Shown: positions 17,150 through 24,821 of the stretch, one piece after another
How positions within the stretch are numbered: position 1 is the stretch's first letter
Layout: each line of letters starts with the position of its first letter
Source of the DNA: an uncultured Prochlorococcus sp.
Lineage (GTDB): Bacteria; Cyanobacteriota; Cyanobacteriia; PCC-6307; Cyanobiaceae
Assembly (NCBI GenBank): GCA_902571795.1
Contig: CACGDL010000006.1
Span: 1-52,004 of the forward strand
Reading direction: 5' to 3'
DNA length: 52,004 nucleotides
Translations under genes and position numbers: made by a program
The notes under the pieces: generated by a model
Databases searched by the model: none
What the model was told of the DNA's origin: nothing
The model's input: only the letters and a program-made list of their open reading frames with translations

Positions 17150-18700
17150 ATGGATCTTTCAAAACTAGCTGAATTGCTTGTTAAAAATGGTTTAAAATAT
17201 GCTTTTGGTATTACTGGCGGAGGAAAAAGTTTAACACTTATTGCAGAATTGGAATTAAGAGGTGTTGAATATTTTAATGTTTCCCATGAAAGTAGTTCAG
17301 TGATTATGGCTGGAGCAGCTTGTAAATATGAGAAAAATTCAGCTATATCATTATCAATAAGGGGACCAGGTTTAACTAACTCTATTGGAGGGATATCATA
17401 TAATTTTTTCGAAAATATTCCATCTATAAGTATTTCTGAAGCATACGGTATAGAAGATGATCCCAATAGAATGCATAAAAGAATAAACCATGAATTATTA
17501 GTAGAACCTTTTGTTGAACAAATAATAAATCTCAATATTAATGAATCTGATCTAGACAAAATATTGAATAACCAAAAAACATCTACAAAACCATTACACA
17601 TTGAACTTTCGAACAAAAGTAAAGTTTATAAAAATAAAGAGATAAAATTAAGTAATCAAAAATATGGTCTTCATATTAAAGAATTTGAAAAAATTTTTTT
17701 TGAGACACAAAAACCTTTATTAATAATAGGGTCGACTTTCAAAGATAAAGAATTCATACTTGATATAAAAAATCTAAAAATACCAAAGTTAACTACAGCA
17801 AGCGCGAGAGGTATATTAGATGAAAGTGAACCTTACTCTGCAGGAATATTTACTGGAGATGGGAAAAGTTTATCTATTGAGTCAAATATTATTAATAAAG
17901 CAGATTTGATTATTGCTATTGGATTAAGATCATCTGAGATCACAGGTAAGCTTAAAAGCGATTCTCCAATAATTTTTTTCGATAACCAAGAACATTTGCC
18001 CATAAGTTTCGAGACTAGTAATAATACTTATTTTTCAGGAGTTAATTTAGATGATTTATTTAAATTAACAAAATATTTAAAAAATAAAAAATGGGGGGCA
18101 TCTGAACTGAAATTTCTTAAGGAGGAAATTCAAATGTATCTTTGCAAAGAGAAATGGCTTCCAGCAAATTGTTTTAAATATATAAATAACCTTGATTATC
18201 CTTTTTCTTTAATTCTTGATACTGGTAATTTTTGTACCATTGCAGAACATTCAATAATGATTAAGAAAAATAGGTTTCTATGCGCAAGTAATAATGGAAG
18301 ATTTATGGGAGGGGCTATTCCCTCATCGATAGGTATATCTTTAGCAAGGCAAGGAGTACCATCATTTTGCATTTTAGGCGATGGAGGAATTCAAACATAT
18401 CCCTCAGATTTTAAAATAATTAAAAATTTTAATTTACCAATCTGTTTCTTATTTATAAAAGATGGATATTATTCAAGTGTAAGAGGTGGTGGAGAATGTG
18501 ATATCTCAATTAATGCTGTAAAAATTAATCAACCCTCATGGATTAATTTCTTATCTTCATGTGACTTCAAAACATATGAGTGTAATGAGATTGAAGCATT
18601 TATAAAAATAATAAATAGATGGAATAAGAATTCACCAATTTTCATTCAATGTAATTTTGATGAGAGACTTTATCGGAACATGACTACTAAATTAAGGTAA
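17150..18700 (+). CDS. Thiamine-diphosphate-dependent enzyme, acetolactate synthase-like
   Basis: A 516-residue three-domain ThDP enzyme. The N-terminal domain has the activating glutamate, E47, in FNVSHESSSVIMAGAA, then RGPGLTNSIGGI. The central domain has ADLIIAIGLRSSEITG. The C-terminal cofactor domain has G410-D-G-G-I and, at the usual spacing, K437-D438-G where most relatives have N-N-G, so the second Mg ligand is Asp rather than Asn. It is shorter than acetolactate synthases (about 560-600). Position between the neuA- and neuB-like genes, behind a 2-hydroxyacid dehydrogenase, suggests a 2-oxoacid decarboxylase or carboligase making a building block for the sugar; this is inference. Confidence 0.8.
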   Translation: MDLSKLAELLVKNGLKYAFGITGGGKSLTLIAELELRGVEYFNVSHESSSVIMAGAACKYEKNSAISLSIRGPGLTNSIGGISYNFFENIPSISISEAYGIEDDPNRMHKRINHELLVEPFVEQIINLNINESDLDKILNNQKTSTKPLHIELSNKSKVYKNKEIKLSNQKYGLHIKEFEKIFFETQKPLLIIGSTFKDKEFILDIKNLKIPKLTTASARGILDESEPYSAGIFTGDGKSLSIESNIINKADLIIAIGLRSSEITGKLKSDSPIIFFDNQEHLPISFETSNNTYFSGVNLDDLFKLTKYLKNKKWGASELKFLKEEIQMYLCKEKWLPANCFKYINNLDYPFSLILDTGNFCTIAEHSIMIKKNRFLCASNNGRFMGGAIPSSIGISLARQGVPSFCILGDGGIQTYPSDFKIIKNFNLPICFLFIKDGYYSSVRGGGECDISINAVKINQPSWINFLSSCDFKTYECNEIEAFIKIINRWNKNSPIFIQCNFDERLYRNMTTKLR

Positions 18701-18767
18701 TTAAATTTTTCCTTTCAATCAAATAGTGGTATTATCATAAATCATATAACCAAGAGTTTTTTTATAT

Positions 18768-19811
18768 ATGAGTAATGGGAGTAGTAAAAAATATAAAATA
18801 ATTGATTATATAAATAAGAATACCACTTATGTAATAGCTGAAATTGGTCAAGCTCATGATGGCAGTTTAGGCATATTACATTCCTTGATTAGCTCTTTAT
18901 CAACAACAGGAATAAATGCTATTAAATTTCAGGTTCATATTGCAGAAGCAGAAAGTAGTAAGGAAGAGCCTTTTAGGAAAAAATTTTCCTATATAGATAA
19001 AAATAGGTTTAATTATTGGAAAAGAATGGAATTAACTTATGAACAATGGAGTGAAATTAAGATAAAGTGCGAATCATATGGTTTAGAATTCCTCGCTACG
19101 CCATTTTCAAATCAAGCTGTTGAACTTCTTGAAAAACTCAAAGTAAAAAAATATAAAATAGGTTCAGGAGATTTCAATAACAAACTATTAATAGATAAAA
19201 TTTCACAAACCAAAAAAGAACTGATTCTTTCTACAGGCCTTACATCAATGGAAGAGTTAGACGAAACTATAAATTATATTAAGTCAAAAAAAATACCTTT
19301 CTCTTTACTACAATGCACTACAAAGTATCCTACGCCTGCAGAAGAAATTGGCCTTAATTGGATAAAAATATTTAAAGAAAAATATAATTGCCCTGTTGGA
19401 TTATCAGATCATTCAGGTACTATTTTTTCTTCTCTTGGAGCGACTGCATTAGGTGCAAACATCATAGAAGCTCATGTAACTTTTGATAAAAGGATGTTTG
19501 GGCCTGATTCCCAAGCCTCTTTATCCATAGATGAATTTTCAGAGCTTGTTAAAGGAATAAGGTTTTTAGAAAAAGCTAGAGAACACAAAAGAAAATTTGC
19601 TAATTTAAATCATCTTCAAGAAATATTTGGTAAATCATTAGCAATTAATCGAGATATTAAAAAAGGTGAAATGATTAGTTTTTCTGATCTAGAGGGAAAG
19701 AAACCTGCCAATAAAGGTATCCCTGCTAAGGAATTTGAGCGAGTATTAGGAAAAAAACTTTTATTTCCAAAGAAAAAATGGGATTTTTTAAATGAAGAGG
19801 ATTTAAAATGA
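18768..19811 (+). CDS. neuB: N-acetylneuraminate synthase-like (NeuB/LegI family)
   Basis: Condenses phosphoenolpyruvate with an N-acetyl-mannosamine-type sugar to form a nine-carbon nonulosonic acid. In 347 residues it shows IAEIGQAHDGSLG, INAIKFQVH, FLATPFSNQAVELL, KYKIGSGDFNN, CPVGLSDHSGTIFSS and IIEAHVTFDKRMFGPD: the TIM-barrel metal and PEP-binding set. It ends with an antifreeze-like SAF domain (about 280-347) containing RDIKKGEMISFSDL. The neuC-like gene overlaps it by four bases and is preceded by AGAGG at about 19796, a good ribosome site. Motifs do not separate sialic from legionaminic acid synthases. Confidence 0.9.
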   Translation: MSNGSSKKYKIIDYINKNTTYVIAEIGQAHDGSLGILHSLISSLSTTGINAIKFQVHIAEAESSKEEPFRKKFSYIDKNRFNYWKRMELTYEQWSEIKIKCESYGLEFLATPFSNQAVELLEKLKVKKYKIGSGDFNNKLLIDKISQTKKELILSTGLTSMEELDETINYIKSKKIPFSLLQCTTKYPTPAEEIGLNWIKIFKEKYNCPVGLSDHSGTIFSSLGATALGANIIEAHVTFDKRMFGPDSQASLSIDEFSELVKGIRFLEKAREHKRKFANLNHLQEIFGKSLAINRDIKKGEMISFSDLEGKKPANKGIPAKEFERVLGKKLLFPKKKWDFLNEEDLK

Positions 19812-20938
19812 AAAAAAATATTTGCGTAATAGTTGCAAGCAGAGCAAATTATGGCAGGGTAAAACATCTAATGATGGCTATAAATGATCATCCTGATTTA
19901 AATCTTATATTAATTTTAGGTGCATCAACATTACTTGAGAGATTTGGTAAAGCTGTTGATGTTATAAAATCTGATGGATTCAAACCTGATCAGTCAATAT
20001 TTTATGTTGTAGAAGGAGAAACTCTTTCAACTCAAGCAAAATCTACTGGATTAGGGATCATAGAACTTGCAAGTGCATTCGAAAACTTAAATCCTGATCT
20101 TGTAATTACTGTAGCTGATAGATATGAAACTATGGCAACAGCAATAGCAGCATCATATATGAATATCCCATTAGCTCATTTACAGGGTGGAGAGGTGAGT
20201 GGGAATATTGATGATCGAGTAAGGCATGCTATCACCCAGCTCGCAGACTATCACTTTGTTTGTTCTGAGAAATCAAAAAATAAAGTAATTTCAATGGGGA
20301 TTGATGAGGGAAAAGTTTTCAACTATGGATGCCCTGCAATGGATATCCTTAAACAAGAAAAGTTAAATATTACAAATGAATTAATGCGTAAGTATGAAGG
20401 AGTTGGACATGTAATGGATTGGGAAAAACCATATATTCTAGTTTTACAACATCCGGTCACAACTAGTTATGGTAAAGGTTATGAACAAATCTCTGAGACA
20501 CTTTACGCAATAAAAGCTATTAAAAATATTCAAAAAGTTGTTATGTGGCCTAACATTGACGCTGGTAGCGATGATATTTCAAAAGGTATTAGGGTTTTTA
20601 GAGAAATGAACAATAATGAAAATATTTACTATCAAAAAAATTTTTCACCAGAAGATTATGCAAGAGTTCTAAATAATGCAAGTTGTTGCGTTGGTAACTC
20701 ATCGTCATTTATAAGAGAAGGATCTTTTTTAGGTGTTCCTTGCGTTCTTATTGGAGATAGGCAAGAGGGCAGAGAGCATGGACCTAATATAATATTTTCA
20801 GATTATAAAAAAGAATCTATTAAGCAAAAAATAGAATATCAAATTTCAATAAAAAAATATAAACCGAATTTTTTATTTGGAAAAGGAAACGCAGGGAAGT
20901 TAATTGCAGAGAAAATTTCTAATTTAAAACTTAAATAA
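19808..20938 (+). CDS. neuC: Hydrolysing UDP-N-acetyl-hexosamine 2-epimerase (NeuC/LegG-like)
   Basis: Removes UDP and inverts C2 to give ManNAc, or the 6-deoxy diamino analogue in legionaminic acid synthesis, as substrate for NeuB. The 376 residues start ICVIVASRANYGRVKHLMMA and contain DLVITVADRYETMATAIAAS, PLAHLQGGEVSGNIDDRVRH, VLQHPVTTSYG and GNSSSFIREGSFLGVPCVLI. These are the GT-B-like motifs of the epimerase family. Translation is probably coupled to the neuB-like gene by a four-base overlap. No second epimerase of this type is seen in the window. Confidence 0.9.
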   Translation: MKKNICVIVASRANYGRVKHLMMAINDHPDLNLILILGASTLLERFGKAVDVIKSDGFKPDQSIFYVVEGETLSTQAKSTGLGIIELASAFENLNPDLVITVADRYETMATAIAASYMNIPLAHLQGGEVSGNIDDRVRHAITQLADYHFVCSEKSKNKVISMGIDEGKVFNYGCPAMDILKQEKLNITNELMRKYEGVGHVMDWEKPYILVLQHPVTTSYGKGYEQISETLYAIKAIKNIQKVVMWPNIDAGSDDISKGIRVFREMNNNENIYYQKNFSPEDYARVLNNASCCVGNSSSFIREGSFLGVPCVLIGDRQEGREHGPNIIFSDYKKESIKQKIEYQISIKKYKPNFLFGKGNAGKLIAEKISNLKLK

Positions 20939-20951
20939 GCACCAAATAACT

Positions 20952-20957
20952 TATAAT
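20952..20957 (+). promoter_or_regulatory. Candidate -10 element (TATAAT) in a 107-base gap
   Basis: A perfect TATAAT lies 88 bases before the ATG at 21046, in the only sizeable gap of the nonulosonate gene set. It may start a separate transcript for the amidotransferase trio. No convincing -35 is seen. Confidence 0.3.
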
Positions 20958-21045
20958 TTGTAATTAAATAATTAAATTCATAAAAAAAGTTTAAACAATA
21001 TTCAACTTTGTGTTAATTTAATTTTTCTTTCAAATTTAAAAAAAA

Positions 21046-22254
21046 ATGGTTAAAACTTTTTATGGTCTACCTGAAAAAGTTATTTTTTGTAAAAAGTGTG
21101 TAATTTCTAATCAAAGACCAAGCTCATCAGTAGAATTTAAACATTTAAAAAAAGAGAAGAAAAGTACCATCGAATTTGACGAAGAGGGTATCTGTAGTGC
21201 TTGTAGATATAGCGAAATAAAAAATAAATTAATAGATTGGGATAAAAGGGAAAGAGATCTTTTATCCCTACTCGATCAACATAGAGGTAAAAACGGTGGT
21301 TATGACGTAATTGTTCCGAGTAGTGGAGGAAAAGATAGTAGTTTTACAGCGCATATTTTAAAGTATAAATATGGAATGAATCCTTTAACAATTACATGGG
21401 CACCACATTTGTATACAGATGTGGGTAGAAAAAATATTGAAAGCCTCGCCCATGAAGGTGGCATTGATAATATACTTTTCACTCCGAATGGGAAGCTACA
21501 TAGATATCTAACTAGTCAAGCATTTAAGAATCTTTTACATCCTTTTCAACCTTTTATAATAGGTCAAAAAATAATTGGACCACTAATGGCTTTAAAGTTT
21601 GATATTCCACTCGTAATGTACGGTGAGCATCAAGCAGAATACGGTAACATTTTAAGTGAGACAAATTCTCCAACTATGGATGAAAAGTTTTTCTCAGAAA
21701 AGGATCCCTATTCATTATCTCTTGGCGGAAAGAATGTAAGCGATATATTAAAAGAAACTAATTTTAGTATCAAAGATCTTACCCCATATATACCTCCAAC
21801 TTCAAGAAAACTGAAAGAAAGAAACATTAATGTTTTTCATCTTGGTTATTACTTAAAATGGGATCCTCAAGAATGTTATTACTATTCCCAAGAAAATACT
21901 GGTTTTAAAGCTAATTCTGAAAGAACGGAAGGGACATATTCAAAATATGCAAGCATTGACGATAAAATTGACAATTTTCATTACTATACAACTCTAATCA
22001 AATTTGGGATAGGAAGAGCAACTTATGATGCGGCTCAGGAAATTAGAAATGGAAAAATCTCGAGAGAAGAAGGTGTTGCCCTAGTTAAAAAATTTGATCA
22101 AGAATTCCCAAAAAAATATTTTAATACTTTTCTAGAATATATTGATATTAATGAAAATCAATTCTTTAATATTGTTGACTCTTATAGATCCCCACATCTA
22201 TGGGATAAGAAAAACGATTCTTGGCAACTTCTTCATGAAGTCTCAAATTTATAA
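21046..22254 (+). CDS. wbpG: N-acetyl sugar amidotransferase (WbpG/PseA family)
   Basis: Converts a sugar N-acetyl group to an acetamidino group with ATP and ammonia. The 402-residue protein has two zinc-type cysteine pairs, C15-x-x-C18 and C50-x-x-C53, then the ATP pyrophosphatase loop SSGGKDSSF at about 92-100. Family-typical blocks follow: ITWAPHLYTDVGRKN, HPFQPFIIGQKI and MYGEHQAEYGN. The hisF- and hisH-like genes directly downstream are the usual partners that supply ammonia from glutamine. Sitting after the neuCBA-like genes, it points to an amidino-modified nonulosonate, though it could act on another HexNAc in this island. Confidence 0.92.
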   Translation: MVKTFYGLPEKVIFCKKCVISNQRPSSSVEFKHLKKEKKSTIEFDEEGICSACRYSEIKNKLIDWDKRERDLLSLLDQHRGKNGGYDVIVPSSGGKDSSFTAHILKYKYGMNPLTITWAPHLYTDVGRKNIESLAHEGGIDNILFTPNGKLHRYLTSQAFKNLLHPFQPFIIGQKIIGPLMALKFDIPLVMYGEHQAEYGNILSETNSPTMDEKFFSEKDPYSLSLGGKNVSDILKETNFSIKDLTPYIPPTSRKLKERNINVFHLGYYLKWDPQECYYYSQENTGFKANSERTEGTYSKYASIDDKIDNFHYYTTLIKFGIGRATYDAAQEIRNGKISREEGVALVKKFDQEFPKKYFNTFLEYIDINENQFFNIVDSYRSPHLWDKKNDSWQLLHEVSNL

Positions 22255-22262
22255 ATATTTGC

Positions 22263-23024
22263 ATGAAACAAATAAGAACCATAGCAAGACTAGATGTAAA
22301 GGGTAATGATTTGATAAAAAGTGTATGCTTGGAGGGATTAAGAAAAGTAGGAATCCCATCAGAAGCTGCCAGGAAATACTATAAAGAAGGTATTGATGAA
22401 TTAATTTATATTGATCTTGTAGCTAGTTTGTATGGTAGAAGCAAAATGAATGAAATAGTTTCTCAAACTTCAAAAGATGTATTTATTCCCTTAACTGCTG
22501 GAGGAGGAATTAGAAACATAGTGGATGTAAATGATCTATTGAGATCTGGTGCTGACAAGGTTGCTATTAATACAGGAGCAGTAAATAACCCTAATTTGAT
22601 AAAAGAAGTAGCAGATAAATATGGAAACCAATGTATGGTTTTATCTATTGAAGCGAAAAAAAAAGGCCCCTCAGAATGGGAAGTATATACTGAGTGCGGG
22701 AGAGAATCTACGGGAATAGAAGTAAAGGCTTGGGCTAAAAAAGCAGAATTATTAGGGGCTGGAGAAATATTGTTAACCTCAATCGATAAAGAGGGTACAA
22801 AAAAAGGTTTTGATTTAGAATTAATAAAACTAGTATCCTCTACAGTATCCATACCCATTATTTCCAGTGGTGGTTTTGGCTCTTTATCTCATATTCAACC
22901 TTCATTAGAAGCAGGTTCAGATGCGATAGCAATTGCGGGGGGATTTCATTATTCTTTATTTAATATTTCAGATGTAAAAAAAGAAATAAACAAATATGGT
23001 TATGCCGCTGCACGCATAAAATGA
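22263..23024 (+). CDS. hisF: HisF-like amidotransferase synthase subunit (surface-polysaccharide paralogue)
   Basis: A 253-residue TIM-barrel protein of the HisF type, with TIARLDVKGNDLIKSVCLEG, DELIYIDLVASLYGR, PLTAGGGIRNIVDVNDLLRS, ADKVAINTGAV and SSGGFGSLSHIQ. In histidine synthesis HisF joins ammonia to a ribonucleotide. The N-terminal phosphate-site sequence here differs from the canonical CLDVKDGRVVKGV form, as in the LPS-locus paralogues of Pseudomonas. It lies 8 bases after the wbpG-like gene and overlaps the hisH-like gene by four bases. Its likely role is to channel ammonia to the amidotransferase rather than to make histidine. Confidence 0.88.
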   Translation: MKQIRTIARLDVKGNDLIKSVCLEGLRKVGIPSEAARKYYKEGIDELIYIDLVASLYGRSKMNEIVSQTSKDVFIPLTAGGGIRNIVDVNDLLRSGADKVAINTGAVNNPNLIKEVADKYGNQCMVLSIEAKKKGPSEWEVYTECGRESTGIEVKAWAKKAELLGAGEILLTSIDKEGTKKGFDLELIKLVSSTVSIPIISSGGFGSLSHIQPSLEAGSDAIAIAGGFHYSLFNISDVKKEINKYGYAAARIK

Positions 23025-23668
23025 ATATGAATAATGTAGTGGTTTTAGATTATGGATTAGGTAATGTTTTAAGTGTACTTAGAGCTATTGAATATAATGG
23101 ATTTAAAGCAAAAATAAGCAATTTAAAGGAAGACATAAAAGATTGTACTCATTTAGTAATTCCAGGAGTAGGCTCTTTTTGTGATGCTATTAAAGTTATT
23201 AATCAAGATTCCTTAAAAGAAATGATAATAAATCATGCTAATAAAGGTTTTCCAATTCTTGGAATATGTCTTGGCATGCAATTATTGGCGGATATTGGCT
23301 ATGAAGGCGGCATTAATAAAGGTTTAGGCTTGATCCAAGGCAAAGTAAAAAAACTTCCTGAAAAAGACATCCTCACTAATAATTTATTAAAAGTACCTAA
23401 TATTGGATGGAGAAATGTAAAGTCTCAAGAAAAGACTGATAATGAATTATTTGATGAATTTACAAACAATAAACAATATTATCACGTTCATTCTTATCAT
23501 TTTGTGACATCTAAGAAGGAAAATATAATTGGAATTTCTAAATTTGGTAGTTATGATATAGTCGTGGGAGTTCAAAAAGGGAATATATTTGGGACACAAT
23601 TCCATCCAGAAAAAAGCGGAGAAGATGGATTAAAGTTACTAAAAAATTTTTTAGAACTAAAATTTTAA
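23021..23668 (+). CDS. hisH: HisH-like glutamine amidotransferase subunit (surface-polysaccharide paralogue)
   Basis: Class I glutaminase that releases ammonia for the HisF-like partner. The 215 residues contain VVLDYGLGNVLSVLRA, LVIPGVGSFCDAI, the nucleophile C83 in PILGICLGMQLL, and the His-Glu pair in GTQFHPEKSGEDGL. All three catalytic residues are present, so it should be active. It is the last gene of the trio and overlaps the hisF-like gene by four bases (ATGA). Confidence 0.92.
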   Translation: MNMNNVVVLDYGLGNVLSVLRAIEYNGFKAKISNLKEDIKDCTHLVIPGVGSFCDAIKVINQDSLKEMIINHANKGFPILGICLGMQLLADIGYEGGINKGLGLIQGKVKKLPEKDILTNNLLKVPNIGWRNVKSQEKTDNELFDEFTNNKQYYHVHSYHFVTSKKENIIGISKFGSYDIVVGVQKGNIFGTQFHPEKSGEDGLKLLKNFLELKF

Positions 23669-23723
23669 AAACAAAAATTTTTTAAAAGTTTTAAACCATT
23701 AAATGTTTTTACTTTAAATTTTT

Positions 23724-24821
23724 ATGAAACTTTTTAGATTTAACTTTTTGATATTATTTATTTATTGTCTTATTTTAATAATTTTAATTTCTAATTATAA
23801 ATTAAGTATTGCAGAAACAGCTTTTTTGAGGGGTTCTGATGATTTAACTTTTTATGAAAGATCATTGACTACAGCAGTAAATTTTGATTTTTATTCTAAA
23901 AATTTTATTATTGGTTCTTTGCTTTTTACCAGCATAAAAATGCAAGAGATATTTTCAATATTAGATATGCATATTTATTCTTTTTTAAAAGGGATTATTC
24001 AATATTTTTGTACTTTATTTTTTATATTTTCAATTTCGAAAATTTATTCAAAAAGGATCGCTTATTTAACATTTATTATTTTATTATTTGATCCTTATTT
24101 ATTTTCCTTAAAGTTCACCTTACTAAGAGATGATCTTATTTGCTCATTTGGTTTACTTTCTATAGCCGCATCCTTAGAAATAAAAAATATTATATTTAAA
24201 AAATTAATTTCAATAAATTATATTTTTTTTGTGATTGGGTTATTAGGTCTTTTTGGTACAAAACCAATCCTTGGATCTATTATCTTTCTATTATCTATAA
24301 TTTATTGGGTATTAGATTTGAACTTTTTGGAGATTTTAAAAAACTTTAGAATTAAAATAAAATGGCTCTTAATCCCACTTTCATTAATAGCAATAGTTTT
24401 ATCAATATCGGACGGTTATTTCAAACAAGTTTTTTTATTATTTACTCCAAGCATAAAAAACATCTTCATAACATTTCAAAAACATTTTTTATCTCCACTT
24501 CCATGGAAACCATATCTTAGCAAGGCAGGTTTAGATATTTCAGATGTTTATTGGTGGATGGAAATAAGGTTCTTTATTGTTTTATTTTTCTCTTTATTAG
24601 TAATAATAGCAATGTTTAAAAGACCTTTGTTATTTTTTAAATACTTTTCATTTATAGGAATTTCTGGAATCATAATATTTTTATCATATTCTCAAGTTCA
24701 GGATTTAGTAGATTTATGGGGATATTCAGCAGGACCCAGACAGGGCTATTTAAGTTACTTTCTTTTAGTAGCTCCAAGTATATTTGTTTTTTTTAAAGTT
24801 TTTAAACTAAAAATTAAATAG
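23724..24821 (+). CDS. Polytopic membrane protein, possible polysaccharide polymerase (Wzy-like)
   Basis: A 365-residue hydrophobic protein with about nine predicted membrane spans by eye. It opens with a signal-anchor-like FNFLILFIYCLILIILIS, and has a charged segment SLKFTLLRDDLICSFG near residue 130 and a long loop with Trp residues at about 260-285. It has no conserved motif I can name. Position after the amidotransferase trio, and the absence of any other polymerase candidate in the window, make a Wzy-type O-antigen polymerase a reasonable guess. Its last 8 bases overlap the convergent acyltransferase gene. Confidence 0.5.
   Translation: MKLFRFNFLILFIYCLILIILISNYKLSIAETAFLRGSDDLTFYERSLTTAVNFDFYSKNFIIGSLLFTSIKMQEIFSILDMHIYSFLKGIIQYFCTLFFIFSISKIYSKRIAYLTFIILLFDPYLFSLKFTLLRDDLICSFGLLSIAASLEIKNIIFKKLISINYIFFVIGLLGLFGTKPILGSIIFLLSIIYWVLDLNFLEILKNFRIKIKWLLIPLSLIAIVLSISDGYFKQVFLLFTPSIKNIFITFQKHFLSPLPWKPYLSKAGLDISDVYWWMEIRFFIVLFFSLLVIIAMFKRPLLFFKYFSFIGISGIIIFLSYSQVQDLVDLWGYSAGPRQGYLSYFLLVAPSIFVFFKVFKLKIK

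Noticed and set aside
17095-17616. Minus-strand 173-codon frame opposite the ThDP gene
   Set aside because: Despite its length it is antisense to the conserved ThDP N-terminal domain and shows no recognisable features.
17150-18700. Phosphonate synthesis locus (ThDP enzyme as phosphonopyruvate decarboxylase, neuA-like gene as phosphonate cytidylyltransferase)
   Set aside because: No PEP mutase (PepM) is present in the window, and neuB- and neuC-like genes explain the neuA-like gene better.
22263-23668. Histidine biosynthesis genes hisF and hisH
   Set aside because: No other his gene is near, the HisF N-terminal phosphate site deviates from the biosynthetic form, and the pair directly follows a WbpG-type amidotransferase, its usual partner in surface sugar loci.
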